Assembly: GCA_035315125.1 (NCBI GenBank) | Contig: DATFYI010000196.1 | Location: 1 to 17,255 of the forward strand | DNA: 17,255 nucleotides | Direction of reading: 5' to 3' | Origin: DATFYI01 sp035315125 | GTDB lineage: Bacteria; Chloroflexota; Anaerolineae; Anaerolineales; Anaerolineaceae | In this document: positions 1 to 7,188 of the stretch, in pieces | How the letters are laid out: each line of letters opens with the position of its first letter | How positions within the stretch are numbered: position 1 is the stretch's first letter | Position numbers and translations under genes: made by a program | The notes under the pieces: model-generated | The model's database searches: none | What the model was told of the DNA's origin: nothing | Seen by the model: the letters and a program-made list of their open reading frames with translations, nothing else

Positions 1-19
1 ACCGCCTGCCTTTACCCAT
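1..19 (-). CDS. Start of IS3-type orfA (partial, leaves the window)
   Basis: Only six codons are visible (M-G-K-G-R-R), beginning at the ATG complementary to 17-19. An AGGAG sits 7 bases upstream. In IS3 elements OrfA is the DNA-binding helix-turn-helix protein that is joined by programmed frameshifting to the OrfB integrase domain. Six residues cannot prove identity; the call depends on the position behind an IS-like tip. Confidence 0.4.
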
Positions 20-29
20 TCTTTTTCTC

Positions 30-53
30 CTGGTAGTTCCCTAGTTCTACCAG
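30..53 (-). promoter_or_regulatory. Hairpin in the IS leader next to the orfA ribosome binding site
   Basis: CTGGTAG (30-36) and CTACCAG (47-53) form a perfect 7-bp inverted repeat with a 10-base loop. On the minus strand the 3' arm runs directly into the AGGAG of orfA. Such a stem can mask the ribosome binding site when transcription reads in from outside the element, a known way for insertion sequences to limit transposase production. The repeat is seen directly; the function is inferred. Confidence 0.45.
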
Positions 54-73
54 CTTTTCTTCGTGTCTACCAG

Positions 74-314
74 ATTGGGGTAGGCTCAATGGTTGGCGGG
101 GATTGTTGTGAGAGGGGGCGGTTACGGTCTTATCGGTGATGTGATTGTTGGGATTGTGGGTGCTTTGTTGGGTGGATGGATTGCTGTATCCCTTCTTCAC
201 ATCAGAGCGGAAGTGTCCGGTATCAACCTGGAATCAATCCTGGTTTCATTTGGAGGTGCAGTTGTCCTATTAATTATTCTCCGGCTGATTAGCGGGAGAA
301 GGTTGATTCGATAA
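74..314 (+). pseudogene. Broken GlsB/YeaQ/YmgE-family small membrane protein gene
   Basis: From position 90 the frame encodes WLAGIVVRGGGYGLIGD, then GIVGALLGGW and a C-terminal hydrophobic helix ending in a basic tail. This is the conserved core of the GlsB/YeaQ/YmgE (transglycosylase-associated) family, small three-helix membrane proteins of about 80-90 residues linked to stress. The family usually starts with a helix of the type IxGLIAGWLAG. Here an in-frame TAG (81-83) blocks the frame, and residues resembling that helix (IGVGS, 74-88) lie in another frame, shifted by one base around 88-90. The IS tip lies immediately upstream at 72. A TTG at 93 could give a 73-residue product without the first helix, so some expression is possible. 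I read it as a remnant left by IS insertion and a frameshift. Confidence 0.55.
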
Positions 315-374
315 GACGCATTCCCCCTTGTATCTAAACTGACAATTGCACAATAAATCTTAACAATTGTTCAT

Positions 375-409
375 AAAAAACAAGAGCTCGAAAAGGCTCT
401 TATTTTTTT
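375..409 (+). terminator. Rho-independent terminator after the glsB remnant
   Basis: AAGAGC (382-387) and GCTCTT (396-401) form a 6-bp stem with an 8-base loop, followed by seven Ts (403-409 region). The A run before the stem (375-380) can pair with the T run, so it could stop transcription from both directions. It separates the broken gene from the sugar operon. Confidence 0.75.
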
Positions 410-517
410 GAACATACAGAAAAGGATCCTGATTTACGACTTTAGAGTAAAATTATTGAGCATTTAAGCTCCGTAATACATTGATGAATCCTCATAAAAG
501 AAATATTTTGAGGTAGT

Positions 518-1213
518 ATGCAAATCAGAGGGATTGTTTTTGATTTTGATGGTCTGATCCTGGATACAGAAACACCGGTATTTCGAGCCTGGCAAGAAGT
601 ATTTGCACCTTACGGTATCGATCTACCGCTCGCACAATGGGCAGCAGCCATTGGGTCCAGCCTGGATAGTTTCGATCCAGTCGTTTACTTGGAAAAAACA
701 ACCGGGAAATTCGTGGATGAAGAAAAGATTCGAACATTTCACCAACAACGCTCGCTGGAATTGGTTTCCAAGCAGAAGTTATTACCCGGAGTGGTTGAAT
801 ATCTTGATCGAGCCGTGGAATTAGGGTTGAAAATCGGATTAGCATCCAGTTCGGACCGAGCCTGGGTAATCAATCATCTGAAACGATTCGATCTCATCCG
901 GTATTTTGACGTTATTTTCACTTTGGAAGATGTAAAGCACGTAAAACCCAATCCCGAACTTTACCAGAAAGCAATTGCCAACCTGGGTGTAATGCCCAAC
1001 CAGGCTGTTGCTTTTGAAGACGCCCCGAATGGTATTTTCGCAGCTAAACGAGCCGGATTGTATTGTGTGGCGGTACCCAATTCGCTAACCCGACCATTAG
1101 ATCTTTCTGGGGCGGACCTTATTTTGGAATCTTTTTGCCAAATGCCGCTAGATAAAACTTTAGCCAAATTGAAACACGTGTCAAACAACCAGGAGGAAAT
1201 TTATGCCCGCTAA
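518..1213 (+). CDS. HAD-superfamily phosphatase, YhcW/beta-phosphoglucomutase-like
   Basis: This 231-residue protein is a subfamily IA HAD hydrolase, a cytosolic enzyme acting on a small phosphorylated metabolite, most likely a sugar phosphate. All four HAD motifs are visible: the nucleophile and acid/base aspartates D9 and D11 in FDFDGLILDTE, the serine motif near S110 (ASSSD), the lysine K143 (VKPNPELY) and the metal-binding acids E167/D168 (FEDAPNG). The region between D11 and residue 85 is a helical cap of the C1 type. The overall pattern is close to what I remember of Bacillus YhcW, whose substrate is not settled. GAGG (510-513) supports the ATG at 518. Its last 11 bases overlap the GH1 gene start, so the two are co-translated, which points to use of phosphosugars or cleaned-up by-products from beta-glucoside breakdown. 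A true beta-phosphoglucomutase role is possible but not shown. Confidence 0.88.
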   Translation: MQIRGIVFDFDGLILDTETPVFRAWQEVFAPYGIDLPLAQWAAAIGSSLDSFDPVVYLEKTTGKFVDEEKIRTFHQQRSLELVSKQKLLPGVVEYLDRAVELGLKIGLASSSDRAWVINHLKRFDLIRYFDVIFTLEDVKHVKPNPELYQKAIANLGVMPNQAVAFEDAPNGIFAAKRAGLYCVAVPNSLTRPLDLSGADLILESFCQMPLDKTLAKLKHVSNNQEEIYAR

Positions 1214-2582
1214 CATTGTTTTTCCTGATAATTTTATTTGGGGGGCTGCCACCTCTGCCTACCAGGTTGAAGGAGCCTGGAATGAAGATGGTAAAGGCGC
1301 CTCCGTCTGGGATACCTTCTCACATCTGCCAGGGAAAACATTTCAAGGCCAGAACGGAGATTTAGCTGCAGATGTTTACCATCGTTGGTTCCAAGATATC
1401 CAACTGATGAAAGAAATTGGTCTGAAGGCGTACCGTTTTTCTATCTCCTGGAGCCGTATACAACCCACAGGCGTTGGTGCAATCAATTTAGCTGGATTGG
1501 ATTTTTACAAACGGTTTATTGATACACTACTGGATAATCACATTGAGCCAATTCCAACACTTTTACATTACGATCTCCCTCAGGCGCTTCAAGATCAAGA
1601 AGGCTGGGTTAACAGAGATACAGCCTTCCGCTTTGCTGACTATGCGCATATTCTTAGCGAGGCGTTTGGAGATCGGGTTACTTACTGGATCACCCATAAC
1701 GAACCGTGGATTACCGCTGTGCTTGGTTATCTGATCGGGGTGCACGCCCCAGGTATCCAGGATATTCGTTCAGCCTTTTATACCGGTCATTATTTATTGC
1801 TCTCGCATGGGTTAGCAGTTCAAGCTCTTCGCCATTCCACCCGTCGACCATTACAAGTTGGAATTGCTCTCAATCTCAGCCCTGTGTATCCTGCCAGTAA
1901 TACAGAAGAAGATCGCCAGGCGGCTGACCGATTTGATACCCTGCTGAATAAGTTTATGCTTGAACCGATCTTCAATGCCAAGTATCCGCAGGATTTGCTT
2001 GATCAGGTCAGCTTTGTCTTTCCACCGATCGAAGAAACCGATATGAAGACAATCTCCGAGCCGGTTGATTTTTTAGGCGTCAATTATTATAACCGTTCAG
2101 TAGTTCGCTATAACCCGGGCTTCCCTCTCATGCAATACGAAGAAGTTCATCCACCCGAGAGTAGTTACTCTCAAATGTGGGAGATTTATCCAAATGGAAT
2201 TTACGAGCTTTTGGAACGTCTGTCTAAAGATTATCACCCACTCCACATCATGGTGACAGAAAATGGCATACCAGTGCCGGATGGAGTCGATCTTGATGGT
2301 AAGGTTCGTGACAATCGCAGGATACAGTATCTGCAAGATCATTTAATCCAGGTCAACCGGGCCATCCAGGCTGGATTGCCTCTCTCAGGTTATTTAGTAT
2401 GGTCGCTGCTGGATAATTTTGAGTGGCAAATGGGCTACCAAATGCGCTTCGGTCTGATCTATGTGGATTTTGAAACTCAAAAAAGAACCATCAAAAATAG
2501 CGGACACTGGTTTCACCATGTGATTACAAACAATGGTTTTATACCAAAGGACTATTTTATAGACATTGAACCGGCGGAGTAA
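1203..2582 (+). CDS. Glycoside hydrolase family 1 beta-glucosidase
   Basis: The 459-residue product has the usual length of bacterial GH1 enzymes, retaining beta-glycosidases that cut terminal glucose (or galactose/fucose) from cellobiose and aryl glucosides. The N-terminal FIWGAATSAYQVEGAWNEDG is the family signature. The acid/base is E167 in THNEPW and the nucleophile E353 in VTENG; the aglycone/glycone site tryptophans near the C-terminus (SGYLVWSLLDNFEW) are also present. There is no signal peptide, so it acts inside the cell on imported disaccharides. A very good ribosome binding site (AGGAGG at 1191-1196) precedes ATG 1203, which lies inside the end of the HAD gene. Product preference cannot be read from sequence alone. 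Confidence 0.96.
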   Translation: MPANIVFPDNFIWGAATSAYQVEGAWNEDGKGASVWDTFSHLPGKTFQGQNGDLAADVYHRWFQDIQLMKEIGLKAYRFSISWSRIQPTGVGAINLAGLDFYKRFIDTLLDNHIEPIPTLLHYDLPQALQDQEGWVNRDTAFRFADYAHILSEAFGDRVTYWITHNEPWITAVLGYLIGVHAPGIQDIRSAFYTGHYLLLSHGLAVQALRHSTRRPLQVGIALNLSPVYPASNTEEDRQAADRFDTLLNKFMLEPIFNAKYPQDLLDQVSFVFPPIEETDMKTISEPVDFLGVNYYNRSVVRYNPGFPLMQYEEVHPPESSYSQMWEIYPNGIYELLERLSKDYHPLHIMVTENGIPVPDGVDLDGKVRDNRRIQYLQDHLIQVNRAIQAGLPLSGYLVWSLLDNFEWQMGYQMRFGLIYVDFETQKRTIKNSGHWFHHVITNNGFIPKDYFIDIEPAE

Positions 2583-2761
2583 GAAAAGCAAGCAGAATAT
2601 GATCAGAGGACTATAGATCGACGGTAATTTTGCAGTTTCTAAGTAGAAAATAGCATGGGGATCAGCATTTAAATATTAATCAAAAATGGGTAAGATTCTA
2701 TAAGAATCAAATATCTATATTTATTATTTAATTAAGAAATATCTTATATTTTTATAACCAC
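2583..2761. other. AT-rich spacer after the GH1 gene, weak hairpins only
   Basis: There is no gene here. Two short AT-rich inverted repeats are present: GATTC-TATAA-GAATC (2694-2708) and TAAGA-AATA-TCTTA (2733-2746), the second followed by a T-rich stretch (2747-2753). The second could act as a weak terminator for the HAD-GH1 operon, but its 5-bp A/T stem is poor. The region is strikingly A+T rich compared with its neighbours, as is common upstream of a strong promoter. Confidence 0.35.
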
Positions 2762-2791
2762 TTGAATTGTAATATGTGAAGGGATTATACT
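2762..2791 (+). promoter_or_regulatory. Housekeeping-type promoter of the Rel gene
   Basis: TTGAAT (2762-2767) and TATACT (2786-2791) are separated by 18 bases, close to the sigma-70/sigma-A consensus, with an A/T-rich upstream stretch that could serve as an UP element. The start site would fall near 2798, leaving about 30 bases of leader before the ATG at 2828. Confidence 0.65.
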
Positions 2792-2827
2792 AAACTAATT
2801 AATGGTTTGGTTTATCCTGAGGTTTTT

Positions 2828-5053
2828 ATGAAAATTGAAAATTTGATGGAAGTTCTGCCGGAAACCTATAATCTGATCGACCGTGAACTGGTCATGCGCG
2901 CCTATCACTTTGCTGAACATGCCCATGAGGGTCAAAAACGTGCTTCGGGAGAGCCCTACATTACTCACTCGGTGGCAGTGGCAGCCATTCTGGCAGAAAT
3001 GCGGGTTCCACCCGTACTTGTTGTGGCCGGTCTGCTACACGATACGGTAGAAGATACAAGTGTTACCCTGAATGATATCCGCGCCGAATTTGGGGATGAA
3101 GCTGCGAATCTGGTCGATGGTGTTACAAAATTAACCAATTTGCCGCGTGTCTCGCGCGGCGATCAGCATCCTGATGAAGTTGTTCTGGTGGAAGATGATT
3201 CAAGTGAACCGGTGCTGGTAACGGAAGGGCGGACAGATAATAGCGGGCGTGTGCGTCGAAAAGATTTACGTAATGAGACCTTGCGCAAGACCTTTCTGGC
3301 TATGGGCGACGATGTCCGCGTTGTTCTGATCAAACTTGCGGACAGACTTCATAATATGCGAACTTTGAGTCATATGCCAGAACCAAAGCGTCGACGAATC
3401 GCTCAAGAAACCCTGGATATTTTCGCTCCCCTGGCAAACCGTCTGGGAATCTGGCGTATCAAGTGGGAACTTGAGGATTTGGCTTTTCGCTATGTTAATC
3501 CAGAAAAATACAAAGAAATCGCTGAGAACTTATCGGAAAGGCGTACCGATCGGGAGCATAAAGTTGATGAAATCGTCCAACATCTAAAAACTATACTCGA
3601 TCAGGCCAATGTCAAAGTTGAAATCACCGGTCGCCCCAAGCATATCTACTCGATTTACCGCAAAATGGTCGACAAAGGAAAACCTTTCGAAATGGTACGT
3701 GATTTGCGAGGTGTCCGTCTGGTAGTTCCGGATATTCCGTCATGCTATGCTGCCTTGGGGGTTATTCATACTCACTGGCGTCCGATTCCACACGAGTTTG
3801 ATGATTATATCGCCGCACCGAAGGATAACTTTTACCAATCTATCCACACAGCCATTATTTATGATGATGGCAAACCATTAGAAGTCCAGATTCGTACACC
3901 CGAGATGAATCAGAATGCCGAGTACGGTATCGCGGCACACTGGCGTTATAAAGAAAAAGGAAAACGCGATGAGGAGTACGAACAACGCATTAACTGGCTT
4001 CGCCGGTTAATGGAATGGCGCCAGGATGTAGAAGATGCTCAGGAATTCGTCGATGGGATGAAGACGGATGTTTTCCAGGATCGTGTTTATGTATTCACCC
4101 CACGCGGCGATATCATCGATCTACCTGCTGGTTCCACCCCGATCGATTTTGCATATCATGTTCACACTGAAATTGGACACCGTTGTCGCGGCGCCAAGAT
4201 AAATGGCAAGCTGGTAACCCTCGATTATGCGCTCAAGACGGGCGATCAAGTTGAAATCCTGACTGCGAAACAAGGCGGGCCGAGCAGGGATTGGCTTAAT
4301 ACTAATCTGGGGTTGGTTAAAACTCAGCGCGCTCGCTCTAAGATCCGACAATGGTTCAAACGACAAGATCTGGAGCAAAACCTGACCCAGGGCAAAGTAA
4401 TGATCGACCGTGAGTTGCGCCGACTGGGTATGCAGGATGTTGACCTGGACAAATTATCACAATCCTTTGATTTACACAGCCCAGATGATCTCTATGAAGC
4501 ACTAGGCTGCGGCGATTTATCGATTGGCCGGATAATAAACAAGCTTTCAGAAGCAGAAAAGGAAAAGGAAGCTCTTTTAGAGCCCCATCCAGCCACGGAG
4601 CCGAACAAGGCGGGTAACTCAGTCTCAGTCGTTGGCTTAAAGGGACTGTTAACTGTCTTTGCTCGCTGTTGCAAACCTGCTCCTGGAGATGAAATCGTTG
4701 GATATATCACCCGCGGACGCGGCGCCACAATTCATCGACAGGACTGTCCAAATATTTTACGGATGAGTGATCGTGAGCGTATCGTAAAGGTCTCTTGGGG
4801 AGAACCCCAATTAACTTTCCCGGTTTCAGTTGAAATAAGAGCATACGATAGGCAAGGCTTGATGGGAGATATCTCCACCATTTTAAACAATGAAGGCATC
4901 AACTTAGTTGACATTGGATTAAAGGTAACCCATAACCTGGCAGCTATCCACCTGGTACTTGAGGTTGGAGATGTATCGCAGCTCAGTCGTGTGCTAACCC
5001 GCATCGAGAATCTACCGAATGTGATGGAAGCACATCGTTTGAAGCCGGGTTGA
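2828..5053 (+). CDS. rel: Bifunctional (p)ppGpp synthetase/hydrolase, RelA/SpoT family
   Basis: This 741-residue cytosolic enzyme makes and degrades the alarmone (p)ppGpp in the stringent response. Domain order: HD hydrolase (about 1-190) with R, H, the H71-D72 pair, E75-D76 and the LADRLHNM motif all kept; synthetase (about 230-370) with GRPKHIYSIYRK, the DLRGVR aspartate, Y336 and EVQIRT; TGS (about 410-475); helical part; a Cys-Cys zinc-finger region (ARCCKPAPGDEIVGY); and a C-terminal ACT domain. The hydrolase domain has extra charged sequence at about 106-148. The synthetase carries EFDD (323-326) where bifunctional Rel enzymes usually have RXKD, and F335 replaces the usual Gly before Y336. 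ATG 2828 is chosen because GAGG (2819-2822) lies 5 bases upstream; a TTG at 2807 would add seven residues but has no ribosome binding site and almost no leader. Confidence 0.95.
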   Translation: MKIENLMEVLPETYNLIDRELVMRAYHFAEHAHEGQKRASGEPYITHSVAVAAILAEMRVPPVLVVAGLLHDTVEDTSVTLNDIRAEFGDEAANLVDGVTKLTNLPRVSRGDQHPDEVVLVEDDSSEPVLVTEGRTDNSGRVRRKDLRNETLRKTFLAMGDDVRVVLIKLADRLHNMRTLSHMPEPKRRRIAQETLDIFAPLANRLGIWRIKWELEDLAFRYVNPEKYKEIAENLSERRTDREHKVDEIVQHLKTILDQANVKVEITGRPKHIYSIYRKMVDKGKPFEMVRDLRGVRLVVPDIPSCYAALGVIHTHWRPIPHEFDDYIAAPKDNFYQSIHTAIIYDDGKPLEVQIRTPEMNQNAEYGIAAHWRYKEKGKRDEEYEQRINWLRRLMEWRQDVEDAQEFVDGMKTDVFQDRVYVFTPRGDIIDLPAGSTPIDFAYHVHTEIGHRCRGAKINGKLVTLDYALKTGDQVEILTAKQGGPSRDWLNTNLGLVKTQRARSKIRQWFKRQDLEQNLTQGKVMIDRELRRLGMQDVDLDKLSQSFDLHSPDDLYEALGCGDLSIGRIINKLSEAEKEKEALLEPHPATEPNKAGNSVSVVGLKGLLTVFARCCKPAPGDEIVGYITRGRGATIHRQDCPNILRMSDRERIVKVSWGEPQLTFPVSVEIRAYDRQGLMGDISTILNNEGINLVDIGLKVTHNLAAIHLVLEVGDVSQLSRVLTRIENLPNVMEAHRLKPG

Positions 5054-5066
5054 GTGGTGATATAAT
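5039..5066 (+). promoter_or_regulatory. Promoter of the moeA operon, overlapping the end of rel
   Basis: TTGAAG (5039-5044) and a perfect TATAAT (5061-5066) are 16 bases apart. The -35 box lies in the last codons of rel, so moeA can be transcribed on its own as well as by read-through. The leader would be only about 30 bases, too short for a molybdenum-cofactor riboswitch. Confidence 0.6.
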
Positions 5067-5082
5067 AGCAACCCATCAGAAT

Positions 5083-5102
5083 CCTCTTACGAGGTGAGGA
5101 AA
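5083..5102 (+). promoter_or_regulatory. Ribosome binding site of moeA, partly inside a small hairpin
   Basis: GAGGTGAGG (5091-5099) is a double Shine-Dalgarno just before TTG 5103. Its first GAGG can pair with CCTC (5083-5086) across a TTAC loop, leaving the second GAGG free. This site decides the start: the GTG at 5094 lies within it and has no ribosome binding site of its own. The stem is only 4 bp, so a control role is a guess. Confidence 0.4.
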
Positions 5103-6353
5103 TTGACCGATTTATTAACCGTCCACGATGCTCAGGAGCGAATCATTTCAGCATTTCAAGCACTTCCTCCTGAGATCGTTTATATTAAAGAATCACTCCA
5201 TCGTGTCTTGGCGGTAGATATCACAGCAGATACAGATCTACCGCCCTTTGATAATTCCAGCATGGATGGGTTTGCTGTGCGTTCGGCTGATATCGGACTG
5301 GCTTCTCCCTCTAACCCAATCATACTATCGGTCATAGAAGATATTCCTGCAGGTGCTTTTCCCCAAATGGCGCTCCAGCCTGGTCAAGCTGCCAGAATAA
5401 TGACCGGTGCGCCGATTCCATCTGGATGTGATGCCGTCATTCCGATTGAAGACACGGATTATGATTTTGCAGAAACACCGGTAAGATTGCCTTATCAGTT
5501 GAAAATTACCGAATCAGTAAAATTCGGTACTTTTATTCGACCGCATGGTCAAGATATCCAACGCGGCCAGGTAGTACTGCAATGTGGGCGGCGGATTGGG
5601 CCAGCGGAGGTCGGTCTATTGGCTTCATTAGGAGTGAGCCGGGTGCCGGTCTATAACAAGCCGATGATTGCATTGCTCTCAACAGGTGATGAATTAATCA
5701 GCCCTGACCAACCATTATCGCCCGGCAAAATTCGTAACTCGAACTCGTATGCGATTGCAGCCCTTATTGAGGAATTCGGAGCCGAAGTTTTAGATTTTGG
5801 TACTGCTCCTGACCAACCTGAGATTATACGCCAACGTCTGCAGGACGCCGTCGATCAAAATGCCGACCTGATTTTGACGACCGCCGGTGTATCCGTAGGA
5901 GCCTTTGATTATGTAAAACCGGTCATCCAAGAAAAAGGTAACCTGACTTTCTGGCGCGTTAATATGCGTCCTGGAAAACCGCTCGCCTTCGGCTCCTACC
6001 AGGGAATCCCTTTGTTAGGACTACCAGGTAATCCCGTATCAGCATATGTTGGGTTTCTAGTCTTTGTCTTACCCGCCATTCACAAAATGGCGGGGATACT
6101 GAAAACTAAGCAGCAGGTAATTAGGGCCATCTTGACACATCCGGTCGAATCGGATGGCCGAGAAAGCTATTTGCGCGCAGTTGTTAAAATCGAGGGCGGC
6201 CAAATTACCGCAACATTAACCGGACACCAGGGTTCTGGAAATATGTTTTCTTTAGTCCAGGCAAATGCTTTACTGATTGTGCCGTCTGGGGTAAAATCGC
6301 TCCCGATTGGTGCAGAGGTTTTTATCTGGCCCCTGACCAATGAATTAACATGA
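5103..6353 (+). CDS. moeA: Molybdopterin molybdenumtransferase MoeA
   Basis: MoeA inserts molybdate into adenylylated molybdopterin (MPT-AMP) to give the active molybdenum cofactor. Family marks in order: DNSSMDGFAVR near the N-terminus, ARIMTGAPIPSGCDAV, the STGDEL stretch that opens the MogA/MoeA-like domain, TTAGVSVGAFDYVK (about 259-272), NMRPGKPLAFG and GLPGNPVSA, then the C-terminal beta domain. The 416-residue length is normal. I start it at TTG 5103, which follows a strong GAGGTGAGG; a GTG at 5094 would add three residues. It has its own promoter inside the end of rel and its stop overlaps the VKOR start by 4 bases. A second molybdenum-enzyme gene of the YqeB type is found at 8562-9371. 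No moaABCDE, mogA or molybdate transporter is seen in the window. Confidence 0.95.
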   Translation: MTDLLTVHDAQERIISAFQALPPEIVYIKESLHRVLAVDITADTDLPPFDNSSMDGFAVRSADIGLASPSNPIILSVIEDIPAGAFPQMALQPGQAARIMTGAPIPSGCDAVIPIEDTDYDFAETPVRLPYQLKITESVKFGTFIRPHGQDIQRGQVVLQCGRRIGPAEVGLLASLGVSRVPVYNKPMIALLSTGDELISPDQPLSPGKIRNSNSYAIAALIEEFGAEVLDFGTAPDQPEIIRQRLQDAVDQNADLILTTAGVSVGAFDYVKPVIQEKGNLTFWRVNMRPGKPLAFGSYQGIPLLGLPGNPVSAYVGFLVFVLPAIHKMAGILKTKQQVIRAILTHPVESDGRESYLRAVVKIEGGQITATLTGHQGSGNMFSLVQANALLIVPSGVKSLPIGAEVFIWPLTNELT

Positions 6354-6805
6354 TTAACAAACCCATTATTCAATCGCGCCTTATTTCCATTGCATTATCC
6401 ATTGTAGGTCTGTTGGATTCACTTTATTTAACCTGGATAAAAATTACTAATAATTATTCTCTCTGTCTTCAGGGGGTAGGAAATTGTGAAACAGTTAATA
6501 CCAGCAGGTATGCCGAAGTGATGGGAATTCCAGTTGCAGCACTTGGAGCAGGAACTTACTTACTACTTATCATCATATTGTTATTAGAAACCAGGATCGA
6601 ACACTTAAAGGTAAACGCCAGTTTATATATATTTGGGATCACCCTTATCGGTGTACTCTTTTCAGCTTATTTGACATTTTTAGAAATTGCAGTAATAAAG
6701 GATATTTGTCCATATTGTGTTTTATCCGCAATTTCAATGATCGCTCTTTTTATCCTTTCAATTGTCCGGCTATCACAGGCCCAGACAGAAATTAATCCTG
6801 AATAG
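6350..6805 (+). CDS. VKOR-family membrane thiol oxidoreductase (stand-alone)
   Basis: Vitamin K epoxide reductase family proteins oxidise a partner thioredoxin-like protein and pass electrons to quinone, driving disulfide formation outside the membrane. This 151-residue protein has four or five hydrophobic helices, the outer-loop cysteine pair C39 and C46 (CLQGVGNC), a following NTSRYAEVMGIPVAALG loop typical of the family, and the redox centre CPYC (C120-C123) in the penultimate helix. Many bacterial homologues carry a fused thioredoxin domain; here it is absent, so a separate partner is expected and is not found in the window. ATG 6350 overlaps the moeA stop (ATGA), so translation is coupled to moeA. 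The link with molybdenum-cofactor synthesis is unusual and may be only operon convenience. Confidence 0.9.
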   Translation: MINKPIIQSRLISIALSIVGLLDSLYLTWIKITNNYSLCLQGVGNCETVNTSRYAEVMGIPVAALGAGTYLLLIIILLLETRIEHLKVNASLYIFGITLIGVLFSAYLTFLEIAVIKDICPYCVLSAISMIALFILSIVRLSQAQTEINPE

Positions 6806-6817
6806 GAGGAAATTACC

Positions 6818-7054
6818 ATGCCTCGAATCCGATGTCACTATATAGACTGTGTATTTTTGGATGAAGGATTTTGTAGCGCAGCCGCAGTGGAGATTGATCC
6901 GGACACAGGTTGTATGACTTACAGCCCATCTGCCGAAACAACGACGGGAGACGAATGGGAGGAAGAAGAAGAAGAATTAGAAGAATGGGAAGAGTTGGAT
7001 GAAGAGGAAGAAGAGGAAGACGTTTGGTTAGAGGACGATGATGAGGATTATTAG
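6818..7054 (+). CDS. Small Cys4 protein with a very acidic C-terminal tail
   Basis: The 78-residue product has two parts. Residues 1-37 hold four cysteines (C6, C11, C19, C32) in RCHYIDCVFLDEGFC, then AAAVEIDPDTGCMTY; this recalls DUF1540-like small domains that probably bind zinc. From about residue 46 it is almost entirely Glu/Asp with a few Trp and Leu. There is no signal peptide or membrane helix, so it is probably cytosolic. AGGAGG (6804-6809) precedes ATG 6818. It lies 12 bases after the VKOR gene and closes the operon before a terminator. The acidic tail is encoded by a long purine run. Function is unknown; a metal store, a basic-surface (DNA or ribosome) mimic or a chaperone-like tail are all possible. 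That it is a real gene is well supported by start signal, spacing and composition. Confidence 0.8.
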   Translation: MPRIRCHYIDCVFLDEGFCSAAAVEIDPDTGCMTYSPSAETTTGDEWEEEEEELEEWEELDEEEEEEDVWLEDDDEDY

Positions 7055-7129
7055 AGCTCAGCAAAGATTTAATTGAACCTAAATCTGCCAGGTCAACGAC
7101 TGGTTCATTCTTCAACCGCTTGGTATTTT

Positions 7130-7159
7130 AAAAACCCCGGTCAAAACACCGGGGTTTTT
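7130..7159. terminator. Strong bidirectional terminator closing the moeA operon
   Basis: AAAAACCCCGG (7130-7140) and CCGGGGTTTTT (7149-7159) form a perfect 11-bp stem with an 8-base loop; the G/C core is flanked by A and T runs, so it works on both strands. Confidence 0.9.
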
Positions 7160-7188
7160 CTGGCAAATACAAATAAAAACAATATTCT

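Larger units (their letters stand above)
1..72 (-). mobile_element. Left end of an IS3-family insertion sequence (continues past position 1)
   Basis: Read on the minus strand, the element begins at position 72 with TGGTAGACACG, a TG-starting tip of the kind seen in IS3-family ends. About 50 bases in there is a ribosome binding site AGGAG (complement of 27-31) and an ATG (19-17) followed by the codons for MGKGRR, which resembles the start of IS3 OrfA proteins (basic N-terminus before the helix-turn-helix). TGGTAGA occurs twice as a direct repeat (complement of 46-52 and of 66-72). The rest lies outside the window, so the family call rests on the tip, the leader layout and six codons. It adjoins a broken GlsB gene, which suggests an insertion there. 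Moderately sure it is an IS end; less sure of the family. Confidence 0.55.

Noticed and set aside
2807..2827. TTG at 2807 as the start of the Rel gene.
   Set aside because: It lies about 9 bases after the predicted transcription start with no ribosome binding site; GAGG fits ATG 2828 better.
5051..5102. A molybdenum-cofactor riboswitch upstream of moeA.
   Set aside because: Only about 40 bases separate rel and moeA, far too few for that RNA fold.
6950..7050. The purine-rich GAA/GAG run as a repeat or structural DNA element.
   Set aside because: It is explained by Glu codons in the acidic tail of the small protein, which has a proper start site; no regular repeat unit is present.
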